NCBI RefSeq assembly: GCF_030651835.1
Contig: NZ_JAUSBX010000083.1
Coordinates: forward strand, 45,883 to 109,882
Source of the DNA: Methylicorpusculum sp.
GTDB lineage: Bacteria; Pseudomonadota; Gammaproteobacteria; Methylococcales; Methylomonadaceae
Length of the DNA stretch: 64,000 nucleotides
Reading direction: 5' to 3'
Numbering within the stretch: the first letter of the stretch is position 1; each line of letters begins with the position of its first letter. Both the position numbers and the translations under genes were made by a program. Under the pieces are notes generated by a model. It saw nothing but the letters and a program-made list of their open reading frames with translations. It did no database searches and had not been told where the DNA came from. Of the stretch, positions 39,586 through 48,685 are shown one piece after another.

Positions 39586-40565
39586 TATGGAACGGCAATC
39601 CTGGCGATCAATTCTTTAATTATGTGATCCGCTGTAACGCCTTCCGCTTCGGCTTCATAAGACAGAATAAGCCGATGGCGTAAAACATCAAAAGCAATAT
39701 CTTGAATATCCTCAGGACCCACAAAATCACGCTGATCCAGCCAAGCTTTAGCTCTTGCGCAACGATCCAGTGCAATGCTGGCCCTCGGGCTCGCGCCATA
39801 TTGCAGCCAGCCGGCTAAATCACTGCCATAAACACCCGCATTACGCGTAGCCAAAACAATTTGCAATAAATAGTCTTCAAGGTTATCAGCCATGAAAATA
39901 TCGAGCACTTCCTTTCGCGCCTGAAATAGTATCTGTTGAGTTACGGGCTGGATGACTGTTTTTTTAGCATCCAGCGCTTGCCCCGCCTCTTTTCTGGCTA
40001 AATGCAAAATACTTTTTTCATGTTCAGGCTCCGGATAATCAATCTTGATATGCAACAAAAATCTATCCAGCTGCGCTTCAGGTAAGGGATAAGTCCCTTC
40101 TTGTTCTATTGGATTTTGAGTCGCCATCACCATGAACAATGAAGGCAATGCATAGGTTGCACCACCCACTGTAATCTGCCTTTCAGCCATAGCCTCAAGT
40201 AACGCAGCCTGAACTTTAGCGGGTGCCCGGTTGATCTCATCGGCCAAAATTAAATTATGAAATAACGGACCTCTTTGAAATTCAAATGTACCCTGCTGTG
40301 GCCGGTAAATTTCTGTACCGGTCAAATCGGCAGGTAATAAATCAGGCGTAAATTGAACACGGTGAAAATCGCCTTCAACTCCTCGGCTTAACACATTTAT
40401 TGCTCTGGTTTTTGCTAAACCGGGAGCACCTTCGACCAATATGTGACCATCAGCCAGCAAGGCAATCAACATTCTTTCAACCAAGACTTCCTGACCAATA
40501 ATCTCTTGGTTAATAAAGTCCTTGAGTTTTAGCAACGCCGCTTGATTTGTATTTTCCTCAGTCAT
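39585..40565 (-). CDS. MoxR-family AAA+ ATPase
   Basis: MoxR ATPases act as chaperones for VWA-domain partners. The 326-residue protein has Walker A (VEGAPGLAKTRAI), Walker B (LILADEINRAPAKVQAALLEAM) and sensor residues (MATQNPIEQEGTYPLPEAQLDRF). I chose the ATG at 40565 (MTEENTNQAALLKL), preceded by GAGG. A TTG-started frame is 63 bases longer but has no ribosome site. It is the first gene of the leftward bat operon. Confidence 0.95.
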   Translation of the reverse strand: MTEENTNQAALLKLKDFINQEIIGQEVLVERMLIALLADGHILVEGAPGLAKTRAINVLSRGVEGDFHRVQFTPDLLPADLTGTEIYRPQQGTFEFQRGPLFHNLILADEINRAPAKVQAALLEAMAERQITVGGATYALPSLFMVMATQNPIEQEGTYPLPEAQLDRFLLHIKIDYPEPEHEKSILHLARKEAGQALDAKKTVIQPVTQQILFQARKEVLDIFMADNLEDYLLQIVLATRNAGVYGSDLAGWLQYGASPRASIALDRCARAKAWLDQRDFVGPEDIQDIAFDVLRHRLILSYEAEAEGVTADHIIKELIARIAVP

Positions 40566-40952
40566 AATCCTCGTTATCCAATTGTCTAATCCGGCACAGT
40601 CAGTTTGCGGTCTTTTAACCCGCCGCAACGATATACCATAAAACCGCTTAAAGGTTCATTATTTTAACTGTATTGAGGCTTCACATACAGTGCGTAACTT
40701 TGTGTGAAATAGGTGTTCATTCCTGTTAACAAATGTGTATAAGTTTTAAATTTTTTGTTATCCACAATCCGGTCACAGATAAAACAGTTTTCACCAACAG
40801 GTTATAAAAATATCTAATGCGTTGATAAAAATAAGGTAAAAGTGCTTATACACAGAAAAAGTGTTTGCTAATAGTAATAAGTTCTTTAAAAGATTTCTTA
40901 ATGTTATTGTTATTAAAAAAAAAGACAAATCGAGCCAAACGGTGACATTTTC
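40566..40952. other. Candidate replication-origin region with DnaA boxes and IHF site
   Basis: This 387-base gene-free stretch between divergent genes holds three DnaA boxes that fit TTWTNCACA: 40734-40742 (reverse, TTATACACA), 40758-40766 (TTATCCACA) and 40846-40854 (TTATACACA). TAATGCGTTGATA at 40815-40827 fits the IHF consensus on the minus strand, placed between the last two boxes. The right half, 40800-40930, is strongly AT-rich and could unwind. I infer an oriC or a DnaA-regulated site; the sequence alone cannot separate these. Confidence 0.5.
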
Positions 40953-42299
40953 ATGGATAAATACCCAATAAAACCTGAATCCATAAGGACAATGCCTTCG
41001 GGAATTCCCTATATCATTGCCAATGAAGCGGCTGAACGATTCAGCTACTATGGGATGCGAGCTATTCTTGTTGTGTTTATGACTCAATATTTACTCAATG
41101 CAGCGGGAAAACCCGATCCATTGAGTGAACAGGAGGCCCAAGCTTATTTTCATTTGTTTGTATCGGCTGTTTATTTCATGCCGCTTTTGGGGGCCGTGTT
41201 GGCTGATGGTCTCTTAGGGAAATATCGAACGATTCTTTTTTTATCGCTTGTTTATTGTTTTGGGCACTTGGCCTTGGCTTTTGATCACACGCTTTTTGGA
41301 TTGTTATTGGGACAGGGATTGATTGCAGTAGGTGCAGGGGGAATAAAACCTTGTGTTTCAGCACATGTAGGTGATCAATTCAATTCAAGTAATAGCCATT
41401 TGATTAATAAAACATTCGGATGGTTTTATTTTTCTATTAATTTGGGTGCTTTTACTTCGATGCTGATAATCCCCTGGTTATTAAAAACCTATGGTCCATC
41501 ATGGGCCTTTGGTTTGCCCGGTATTGTGATGGCTACGGCAATGATAATCTTTTGGTCAGGCCGTTATCGGTTTGCCCATATTCCTCCCGCAGGCGTTTCT
41601 TTTTTAAAAGAAGTTTTTAGTCCGCAAGGTCGTAAAACACTTTTCAAACTGGTTCCAGTCTATTTATTTATCGCAGTTTTTTGGGCTTTATTTGAGCAGA
41701 TAGGTTCTTCCTGGGTGTTACAAGCTCAGAAAATGGATCGTCATATTCTGGGAATAGAGTTGTTACCGTCCCAAATCCAGGCGGCAAATCCATTGTTAAT
41801 CATGATTCTGGTACCGCTTTTCAATTATTATTTCTATCCATTCATAGGTCGATATATTCGTTTGTCTGCTATGACAAAAATCAAGATGGGGCTTTTTTTA
41901 ACTGTGGGTGCATTTGCAATTCCTTCAGTACTGCAAATGCAGATTGATATCGGTTTGCAGCCCTCAATCGGTTGGCAATTGTTGGGCTATTGTTTATTAA
42001 CCGCAGCAGAGGTAATGATATCAGTCACTTGTCTGGAGTTTTCTTACACACAGGCGCCTAATTCAATGAAATCTTTCATTATGGCTTTTTATTCACTCTC
42101 TATTGCCTTTGGAAATCTATTTACGAGCGCTGTTAATTTTCTTATTAGCAATGCCGGCGTGAGCAATTATCTAGAAGGTGCAAACTATTTTTGGTTTTTC
42201 ACCGCACTGATGTTGTTAACCTCTTTAACATTCTTGCTTTTCAATAGTAAGTATGAAGAAGCATCTTTTTATCAAGGCGGGCAAAATTTACGAGACTAG
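40953..42299 (+). CDS. POT-family proton-dependent peptide transporter
   Basis: The 448-residue inner-membrane protein is a member of the proton-coupled oligopeptide transporter family. The ExxER motif is seen in NEAAERFSYYGMRAILVVF. The second POT signature lies near LGAVLADGLLGKYRTILFLSL, and TFGWFYFSINLGAFTSML matches the third. There are about 12-14 hydrophobic segments. It stands alone, so the substrate (probably di- and tripeptides) is inferred from family. Confidence 0.92.
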   Translation: MDKYPIKPESIRTMPSGIPYIIANEAAERFSYYGMRAILVVFMTQYLLNAAGKPDPLSEQEAQAYFHLFVSAVYFMPLLGAVLADGLLGKYRTILFLSLVYCFGHLALAFDHTLFGLLLGQGLIAVGAGGIKPCVSAHVGDQFNSSNSHLINKTFGWFYFSINLGAFTSMLIIPWLLKTYGPSWAFGLPGIVMATAMIIFWSGRYRFAHIPPAGVSFLKEVFSPQGRKTLFKLVPVYLFIAVFWALFEQIGSSWVLQAQKMDRHILGIELLPSQIQAANPLLIMILVPLFNYYFYPFIGRYIRLSAMTKIKMGLFLTVGAFAIPSVLQMQIDIGLQPSIGWQLLGYCLLTAAEVMISVTCLEFSYTQAPNSMKSFIMAFYSLSIAFGNLFTSAVNFLISNAGVSNYLEGANYFWFFTALMLLTSLTFLLFNSKYEEASFYQGGQNLRD

Positions 42300-42358
42300 C
42301 TTATAATTGGACCATTAATTTTAAAAATTCATTATTACTAGCTAACGAGATTACATCA

Positions 42359-42922
42359 ATGCGATTCACTATTCTGATTCTTGGAATCATAAGCTCGAAT
42401 CTTTGTGAAGCGGGTGCTTACAAGTGTATTGATGAGAACGGTAAAACGGCTTATCAGTCCAAACCTTGCGCGAATAATCAAAATGCAGTAGAGATAAATT
42501 TTAAAACCGGTGCAGGCATTGACAAAAATACCGAACAATCTCAGCAGGCTGAACTTCAAGAATCAAAGGAGCTCGAGGAAATAGAGCGTCAGCAAAAGAA
42601 ACAGCAATTACTGATTGAAGCCAAAATTGAGAGTGAAACAAATCAGCAATTGATCAAGGATAATCCCGATAAATATTCTGCTTATGCTATCCCGCCCTAT
42701 GATCCGGATAATCTGTCTGATATCGTTAAAAAATTTGAAGGCCGTTTAAATGATGTAGAAAAATTAAGAAGGCTGGCTGCCGAAAAAGTCTTAAGTACCG
42801 GACAATGTACCCGCGTAGAGTCTTCTGAATTAAATATAAAAAGTACATTAGAAAAACTGGTTATTTTAGTGGACTGCAGCACGGGAAGAGGCATCTCTCT
42901 AACTGAAGATGAATTGAAATAA
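42359..42922 (+). CDS. DUF4124-domain exported protein
   Basis: The 187-residue product has a signal peptide (MRFTILILGIISSNLCEA), then the DUF4124 motif YKCIDENGKTAYQSKPC. A charged, Gln/Glu-rich helical middle section follows. DUF4124 proteins are periplasmic; the role is unknown. It stands 28 bases ahead of the SDR gene on the same strand. Confidence 0.8.
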   Translation: MRFTILILGIISSNLCEAGAYKCIDENGKTAYQSKPCANNQNAVEINFKTGAGIDKNTEQSQQAELQESKELEEIERQQKKQQLLIEAKIESETNQQLIKDNPDKYSAYAIPPYDPDNLSDIVKKFEGRLNDVEKLRRLAAEKVLSTGQCTRVESSELNIKSTLEKLVILVDCSTGRGISLTEDELK

Positions 42923-42950
42923 ATTGTCTTTCTTTGATTAACGACTTGAG

Positions 42951-43781
42951 ATGAATGACAATAAAACAATTCTGATTACTGGGTGCTCGACTGGAATAGG
43001 ATATATAACCGCGACCCAACTGAAGATGCGCGGTCATCGTGTTTTTACTTCAGCAAGAAAACAAGAGGATGTAGATCGATTAATTAAGGAAGGTTTTGAA
43101 TCCGTCAGACTGGATTTAGCAGACAGTCAAAGTATTCAGGAAGCAATCGATCAAATCATTGTTATGACGAATGGAAAGTTGGATGCGTTATTTAATAACG
43201 GTGCATTTGGACAGCCCGGGGCAGTTGAAGATTTATCACGAGAAGTATTACGCGAGCAATTTGAAACGAATTTGTTTGGTACGCACGAATTGACTAATCT
43301 TGTAATCCCGCTCATGCGTAAGCAAAACTCCGGAAGAATTATCTATAACAGTTCAGTATTAGGGCTTGTCGCTATGACTTATAGGGGGGGCTATAATGCC
43401 AGTAAATTTGCGCTGGAAGGGCTTGCCGATACTTTAAGATTAGAGCTTCACGGAACTGGAATTTATTTGTCGATAATTGAACCCGGTCCGATTCTGAGTG
43501 ATTTTAGGAAGAATGCTTTTATTCTATACAAAAAAAATATCGATATTTCAAAGAGTTTTCATCAAAATACATATTTGAAAATGGAGGCTAGATTGCAAAA
43601 AGAAGGACCTGCTGTTCCATTCACTTTGCCGGCCGAAGCTGTTTCTGAAAAAGTGATACATGCTCTTGAATCTAAAAGACCTAAAATTCGGTATTATGTA
43701 ACTTTTCCTACTTATCTATTTGCATTTTTGAAGCGCGTCTTGCCAATCAGCTGGCTTGATGCATTGCTCAGAAAAGTCTAA
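42951..43781 (+). CDS. Short-chain dehydrogenase/reductase
   Basis: The 276-residue enzyme has the nucleotide-binding motif TGCSTGIGY, the NNGAFG segment, a serine at NSSVLG and the catalytic YNASK (YxxxK). These make it a classical SDR using NAD(P)H. The C-terminus (TFPTYLFAFLKRVLPISWLDALL) is hydrophobic and may contact membranes. The substrate is unknown. The next gene begins 2 bases later. Confidence 0.88.
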   Translation: MNDNKTILITGCSTGIGYITATQLKMRGHRVFTSARKQEDVDRLIKEGFESVRLDLADSQSIQEAIDQIIVMTNGKLDALFNNGAFGQPGAVEDLSREVLREQFETNLFGTHELTNLVIPLMRKQNSGRIIYNSSVLGLVAMTYRGGYNASKFALEGLADTLRLELHGTGIYLSIIEPGPILSDFRKNAFILYKKNIDISKSFHQNTYLKMEARLQKEGPAVPFTLPAEAVSEKVIHALESKRPKIRYYVTFPTYLFAFLKRVLPISWLDALLRKV

Positions 43782-43783
43782 GT

Positions 43784-43972
43784 ATGTCTTTGTTAGATGA
43801 ATATTTTATTGACTGTCCATATTGCGGCGAAAATATTTCCATACTTATCGATACTTCCGTTGACTACCAGGATTATTATGAGGATTGCTCGGTTTGTTGC
43901 TCGCCTATCTTTTTCTTGATCAGTTGTAACGGTGAGAGTTTGGATGTTGTTATAAAAAGTGATAATGAATAA
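43784..43972 (+). CDS. CPXCG-motif small cysteine-rich protein
   Basis: The 62-residue protein has FIDCPYCGENISILID and CSVCCSPIFF, two CxxC pairs that probably bind one zinc ion. This is the CPXCG-motif small protein family. It follows the SDR gene with a 2-base gap, so cotranscription is likely. The function is unknown. Confidence 0.85.
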   Translation: MSLLDEYFIDCPYCGENISILIDTSVDYQDYYEDCSVCCSPIFFLISCNGESLDVVIKSDNE

Positions 43973-44126
43973 AAACCTTATTTTATTCAGTTGTTATTAA
44001 TTACGTCTGTGTTAGAATCGGCGCGGAATGTAAGTTGATTTGCTTCTAATAACTTGTATGCAGTGTAAAGCATATCTTTTACATCTTCCTAATAATCGAA
44101 CTCTCGCATTCTATCCTGGGTTTTTA

Positions 44127-44167
44127 GATTAAATTTAGCCATTACCTCGTGTGGATGGAATTTAATC
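44127..44167 (+). other. Hairpin in long leader upstream of 44276
   Basis: GATTAAATT-TAG-CCAT and ATGGAATTTAATC face each other around a 12-base loop. It lies in a 303-base non-coding stretch (43973-44275) that shows no gene. I see no match to a known riboswitch. It may be a regulatory leader or part of an RNA gene. Confidence 0.35.
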
Positions 44168-44275
44168 AACTAATGCAAGAATGTTCGGCGGTGGGCGGCA
44201 TGCTCTGTGGAAGTGTCAGGCTGCATAACTGCTAAAAATAATCTCTTTTAATAAATTATGAGGATAATAAAAAAA

Positions 44276-44659
44276 ATGAAAAATTTTAAAAAATTAGTTC
44301 TTTCTTTAGCAATCGCATGCTCAATGGGCGCAGCTTCAACAACTGTTATGGCAGAAACGGACGCAGGAAGAATTACCTATGCACCTGCTAAAGCTATTGA
44401 TCTAACTGTTGAAAAAATCAAAGCCGCTCTCGTTGCCGCTGAATCAAGTGATGCTCCTGCTATTACAGAACTCACTAAAGAAGCAATTGATATGAGCAAG
44501 GAAATCAACGCTAATGACAAAGTGGATATTGCGCGTTCACGTGCAAACCTTCATATTAAAAAAGCACGCTCAGCAGCTAAAGTTGACGATGTAAAAGGTG
44601 CTAAAGAACATCTTGAAATGGCATTAAAAGCATTTCAAGAATTAAAAGGCATGATTTAA
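44276..44659 (+). CDS. Small periplasmic helical protein of unknown function
   Basis: The 127-residue product starts MKNFKKLVLSLAIACSMG and has a clean signal peptide cut near VMAETDAG. The mature part is helical with repeated Ala/Lys/Glu pattern (AALVAAESSDAPAITELTKEA, IKKARSAAKVDDVKGAKEHLE). It resembles small metal-binding or stress proteins such as SmbP in shape only; it has few histidines. I prefer the ATG at 44276 over 44258 because GAGGA lies ahead of it. Confidence 0.7.
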   Translation: MKNFKKLVLSLAIACSMGAASTTVMAETDAGRITYAPAKAIDLTVEKIKAALVAAESSDAPAITELTKEAIDMSKEINANDKVDIARSRANLHIKKARSAAKVDDVKGAKEHLEMALKAFQELKGMI

Positions 44660-44674
44660 TCTAAAGCTTAATTT

Positions 44675-44706
44675 ATCGGGACGTTTGTCTTTTGCGACGT
44701 CCCGAT
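44675..44706. terminator. Terminator-like hairpin between convergent genes
   Basis: ATCGGGACGT and ACGTCCCGAT form a perfect 10-base stem with a 12-base loop, 16 bases after the small periplasmic gene. mnmE ends on the other strand at 44756. A bidirectional terminator is plausible, although the T run is short. Confidence 0.65.
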
Positions 44707-44755
44707 TTATAGAATAAAGATATTGTAATTTTTATTGAAAAGTTGATTTTCTCGT

Positions 44756-46102
44756 TTACTTTCCTATACAGAAACTGGAAAAAATCTTCCCTAATAGATC
44801 ATCCGAACTAAACTCGCCGGTTATCTCCGTAAGCCCCTGTTGAGCCAGCTTTAAGTCTTCTGCGACTAATTCACCTGCTTTGCTGGTTTTTAATTGCATT
44901 AAAGCAGATTGCACAAAATTTAGACTTTTTTGTAAGGCTTCTATATGCCTTCTTCTTGCTATAAATACATTTTCATTATTGCCTTTAAAACCGGCGCTTT
45001 CCTTTAAGTGCTGCTTTAATAACTCCATACCTTGACCTGTTCTAAGGGATAGATAAATCTGTGTGCCTTGCGCAGATTGATTGATTTCTGGATCAATGCC
45101 TAAGAGGTCAATTTTGTTATAAATTTTTGTGATGTGGGCATCAGATGAAAAGCTGGCTACTATCGATTGGTGTTCGGGGTCTTTTACATCAATTAAAAGC
45201 AATATCTCATCTGCTTTTTTGATTTCTTCATGGGCTCTTCGTATACCTTCTTTTTCGACGGGATTATCGCTTTCTCTTAAACCGGCAGTATCGATGATAT
45301 GCAACGGCATACCATCAATTTGAATTTTTTCTCTCAATACGTCACGTGTAGTGCCGGCGATATCAGTGACTATTGCCGCATCGTGGCCTGCTAAGGCGTT
45401 CAATAAGCTCGATTTACCCGCATTGGGTTTACCTGCTAAGACTATCGTATAACCGTCTCTTAATAGCCTTCCTTGATAGGCTGTATTCAATATGGTTTGA
45501 ATTTGATTAGCTATGTTCTCAATCTTACTTTCCACCATACCATCTGATAGAAAATCTATCTCTTCATCAACAAAATCTATGGCGGCTTCTACATAGGCTC
45601 GCAACTCAGTCAGTTGGTTAACCATTTCGTTAATCTGCCTGGAAAACAAACCTTGTAAGGATTTTTGTGCAGAACGGGCAGATTGCTCTGTGCTACTTTC
45701 AATCAAATCAGCAACGGCTTCAGCTTGCGCTAAATCGATCTTATTGTTTAAAAATGCGCGTTCAGTAAATTCGCCAGGTCTTGCCATTCGAGCACCCAGC
45801 GATAAAACTCTTTTAAGCAAAATATCTAAAATTATTGCCCCGCCGTGAGCTTGAAGCTCTAATACGTCTTCGCCTGTATAAGAGGCCGGGGCGGGAAAAT
45901 AGAGTGTGATACCTGAATCAATGATTGATCCATCTTCATCACTAAAGGTTGTGAATAGCGCAAATCTGGCCTTTAGGGGCCTGTTAATGATTTGTTTGGC
46001 TATGTTTGTGACATCAGAGCCTGAAACTCTAATGATGCCTACACCGCCGTTGCCCGGCGGTGTAGCAATTGCTGCAATAGTATCAACGGTTATTGTTTCC
46101 AC
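44756..46102 (-). CDS. mnmE: tRNA modification GTPase MnmE
   Basis: MnmE works with MnmG to add carboxymethylaminomethyl groups to U34 of tRNA. The 448-residue protein has the folate-binding N-terminal domain (GGVGIIRVSG, GEFTERAFLNNKIDL), the G domain (GKPNAGKSSLLNAL, DIAGTTRD, DTAGLR) and the C-terminal CIGK that carries the essential cysteine. It lies downstream of yidC in the conserved order. Confidence 0.98.
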   Translation of the reverse strand: METITVDTIAAIATPPGNGGVGIIRVSGSDVTNIAKQIINRPLKARFALFTTFSDEDGSIIDSGITLYFPAPASYTGEDVLELQAHGGAIILDILLKRVLSLGARMARPGEFTERAFLNNKIDLAQAEAVADLIESSTEQSARSAQKSLQGLFSRQINEMVNQLTELRAYVEAAIDFVDEEIDFLSDGMVESKIENIANQIQTILNTAYQGRLLRDGYTIVLAGKPNAGKSSLLNALAGHDAAIVTDIAGTTRDVLREKIQIDGMPLHIIDTAGLRESDNPVEKEGIRRAHEEIKKADEILLLIDVKDPEHQSIVASFSSDAHITKIYNKIDLLGIDPEINQSAQGTQIYLSLRTGQGMELLKQHLKESAGFKGNNENVFIARRRHIEALQKSLNFVQSALMQLKTSKAGELVAEDLKLAQQGLTEITGEFSSDDLLGKIFSSFCIGK

Positions 46103-46108
46103 ACAGTA

Positions 46109-47812
46109 TTATTTAGCTTCTTCTATTCCTTTGGTTATATACCATTGTTGAATGATAGATAACGTATTGTTAACGACCCAGTACATTACCAACCCGGATG
46201 GGAAGAAGAGGAAAAATACTGTAAATACAAGTGGAAACATCTTTATGATTTTTGCTTGTAATGGATCAATAGGAGCTGGATTCAAACTCTGTTGAATCTT
46301 CATAGTGATGCCCATCAAAATTGGCAAAATATAAAACGGATCTTGCGCGGACAAATCCTGCAGCCACATAGCAAAAGGGGCTTGGCGAAGTTCTACCGTT
46401 TCTACTAATACCCAATATAGCGATATGAATACCGGTATCTGAACCAAAATAGGTAAACAACCACCCAATGGATTCACTTTTTCGCGCTTGTATAAATCCA
46501 TCATTTCTTTGTTAAACCGCTGCCTGTCATCAGCGAATCTCTCTTGAAGCTCTTTCAATCGAGGCTGGATTTTGCGCATTTTGGCCATGGAAATAAAACT
46601 GGCCTGTGACAGTTTAAAAAACAGTAATTTGATAGTGAGTGTTACGCCGATAATTGCAAACCCCCAGTTAGCAGTAAACCCGTAGATTTGATTCAATAAC
46701 CAGTAAATAGGTTTAGCTACCACTGTCAGCCAGCCATAATCAACTGTCAACTCAAGACCCGTAGCGACTTTCTCTAACAACGGTTGTATTTTAGGACCCG
46801 CAAATAATTGTGCGGCAAATTCAACTTGCCCATTAGGTTCAACTGTTTTAATAGGCGAATAAGAGCCTATGACATAGCGAGAATCTTTAAGGTCTTTGGT
46901 ATAAAAATTATTTTCTTCATCTTTAGGTGGTACCCAAGCAGCAGCAAAATAGTGCTGGATCATAGCGCTCCAACCGCCTATAGTTTTTATAGCCAAATTT
47001 TCTTTAGCCATGTCGTCAAAGTTAACTTTTTGATACTTATCTTCTTCTGTGTAAACCACTCCTCCTGCATAGGTCCTGATAAAGGTATTAGCCGATGCAT
47101 CGGAATAAGGAGTTCTCAATAATTGGCTATATTGCCGCCCTGACCAGGACGTAGTTCCATTATTTTTTACATTTTGAAGCAAGCTTATTTCATAACTGCC
47201 TCTTTTGAATACAAGAGTCTTGGTAACGACTAAGCCTTTACCATCTGTCCATGTCAGAGGGACTTCAATAGTATCTTGACCATCTATCAATTCATAATTA
47301 TTCTTTTCAGCATTGAACACGCTATGGTGATTAGCAGCACTTAAAGTACTGTTCTCGGCAATCAAACCGCTTTGTGCCAGAAATAATTTTTCTTTATCCG
47401 TATTGAAAAGACGGATAGGAGTTGTGTCTTTTTCTGAAGGTGACAAACCAAATGTTTCTCTAATCCCTTGAACAACAGTATTGTATTTTTCTAGAGGATA
47501 ATTGAGTAAATCAAGATTTTGTAGAGTTCCGCCTTGAGTATTGATCTCAAGTGCCAATACATCCGTTTTTACCGTAATGATTTGTCCGGTAGTGGAAACA
47601 GATGCCATAGGCGCATTTGTGTCATTCCTACCTTGAGCTTGTGACAAATCAGATGCATCTACTGTTGCTGGTAAATCACCCTTAGTTGCTACTTCAGGCT
47701 GATCAGATATTGCTATGGCAGGCTTTGGACCGTAATCAATTTGCCATGCTTGCCACAGCATATAACTTATCATTGCAAAAATGACAATCAGTATAAATCT
47801 TATGTTATCCAT
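46109..47812 (-). CDS. yidC: Membrane protein insertase YidC
   Basis: YidC inserts proteins into the inner membrane with or without SecYEG. The start is the ATG at 47812 ([20 protein letters not shown], 567 residues). Upstream extension would run through yidD. It has an N-terminal helix, a periplasmic P1 domain (about residues 60-340) and five C-terminal helices, including [18 protein letters not shown] and [20 protein letters not shown]. It overlaps the end of yidD by 8 bases. Confidence 0.97.
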   Translation of the reverse strand: MDNIRFILIVIFAMISYMLWQAWQIDYGPKPAIAISDQPEVATKGDLPATVDASDLSQAQGRNDTNAPMASVSTTGQIITVKTDVLALEINTQGGTLQNLDLLNYPLEKYNTVVQGIRETFGLSPSEKDTTPIRLFNTDKEKLFLAQSGLIAENSTLSAANHHSVFNAEKNNYELIDGQDTIEVPLTWTDGKGLVVTKTLVFKRGSYEISLLQNVKNNGTTSWSGRQYSQLLRTPYSDASANTFIRTYAGGVVYTEEDKYQKVNFDDMAKENLAIKTIGGWSAMIQHYFAAAWVPPKDEENNFYTKDLKDSRYVIGSYSPIKTVEPNGQVEFAAQLFAGPKIQPLLEKVATGLELTVDYGWLTVVAKPIYWLLNQIYGFTANWGFAIIGVTLTIKLLFFKLSQASFISMAKMRKIQPRLKELQERFADDRQRFNKEMMDLYKREKVNPLGGCLPILVQIPVFISLYWVLVETVELRQAPFAMWLQDLSAQDPFYILPILMGITMKIQQSLNPAPIDPLQAKIIKMFPLVFTVFFLFFPSGLVMYWVVNNTLSIIQQWYITKGIEEAK

Positions 47813-48038
47813 TTTTTTTACCAAATATTTTTGGAACTGGGTCAAATCCACCCTCATGATAAGGGTGACATCTGAGTAATCTTCTGATCGTAAGATAGGA
47901 GCCTTTGACCGCCCCATGCATATGAAGCGCTTCTAAAGCATAACTTGAACAGCTTGGATAAAAACGACAGCTATTCCCTAGCAAAGGACTTATAAAGTAT
48001 TTATAAAACTTTATCACTGCTATGAGCAAGATTCGCAT
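47805..48038 (-). CDS. yidD: Membrane protein insertion efficiency factor YidD
   Basis: The 77-residue protein contains [28 protein letters not shown] and [17 protein letters not shown] in order, the full YidD signature with three cysteines. It is membrane-associated and aids YidC-dependent insertion. It overlaps rnpA by 19 bases and yidC by 8 bases. Confidence 0.96.
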   Translation of the reverse strand: MRILLIAVIKFYKYFISPLLGNSCRFYPSCSSYALEALHMHGAVKGSYLTIRRLLRCHPYHEGGFDPVPKIFGKKNG

Positions 48039-48385
48039 CTGTTTACCAACCTAAGCCAATGTTTTTCCAATGACTTTCTCAGTACTTCTGGAGAGACATC
48101 AACTGCACTTTTTCGTGCTAAAACAACTATGTCGATATTTGATAACTTATGCTGTTGCATTCTAAAGCTCTCGCGAACTGTTCTTTTAAGTCTGTTTCTA
48201 TCTACAGCCCGCTTAATGTTTTTTTTAGCAATTGCCAAACCAAGCCTTGGGCAATCACTGTGATTGCTTGCTGCTAGTAGCGTAAAATAGCTATCGCTTG
48301 ATTTTACAGGGTTGGCAAATACCTTTTTATATTCTGCTGGCTTCCTTAACCTTAAATAGGGAGGGAAACTTAATATCTTATTCAA
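48020..48385 (-). CDS. rnpA: Ribonuclease P protein component
   Basis: RnpA is the protein subunit of RNase P, which trims tRNA 5' ends. The 121-residue basic protein shows [29 protein letters not shown], including the RNR motif. The family N-terminus ([17 protein letters not shown]) requires a TTG start at 48385. That start lies 3 bases after the rpmH stop with only a weak ribosome site, so coupling to rpmH translation is likely. Confidence 0.96.
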   Translation of the reverse strand: MNKILSFPPYLRLRKPAEYKKVFANPVKSSDSYFTLLAASNHSDCPRLGLAIAKKNIKRAVDRNRLKRTVRESFRMQQHKLSNIDIVVLARKSAVDVSPEVLRKSLEKHWLRLVNRCESCS

Positions 48386-48388
48386 AGA

Positions 48389-48523
48389 CTAGACAGACAA
48401 TTTTACACGGCCTTTCGCTCTGCGAGCGTTGAGCACTTTACGACCGCCTCTTGTTGCCATTCTTGCACGAAAACCATGAGTTCTTGCGCGTTTGATTTTA
48501 CTGGGTTGATAAGTTCTTTTCAT
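48389..48523 (-). CDS. rpmH: 50S ribosomal protein L34
   Basis: The 44-residue product reads [18 protein letters not shown], then [20 protein letters not shown], ending KLSV, a complete L34. It is the first gene of the leftward rpmH-rnpA-yidD-yidC-mnmE cluster and is divergent from dnaA. A good sigma-70 promoter lies 56-85 bases before its start. Confidence 0.98.
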   Translation of the reverse strand: MKRTYQPSKIKRARTHGFRARMATRGGRKVLNARRAKGRVKLSV

Positions 48524-48578
48524 TGGTCTGCATCCTGATGAAGTGGTTGTTAATTAAAAACGGATAAAAAGATTCGGG

Positions 48579-48608
48579 ATCATAAAATAGCTTGACCTAT
48601 TTTGTCAA
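48579..48608 (-). promoter_or_regulatory. Predicted sigma-70 promoter of rpmH
   Basis: On the minus strand TTGACA (48608-48603) and TATGAT (48584-48579) are separated by 18 bases, matching 6/6 and 5/6 of the sigma-70 consensus. It points into rpmH-rnpA. I did not find an equally good promoter for dnaA in the same 162-base region. Confidence 0.7.
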
Positions 48609-48685
48609 TTAAACTCACTTTGTTTCATGTTACAATGACCCATATTTTGTCGTCACAACACTTAATTTGTTAATCAAAATTACTA

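Noticed and set aside
43973..44257. Possible 6S RNA or other known small RNA
   Set aside because: The expected long closed rod with a central bubble could not be drawn; only one short hairpin is clear.
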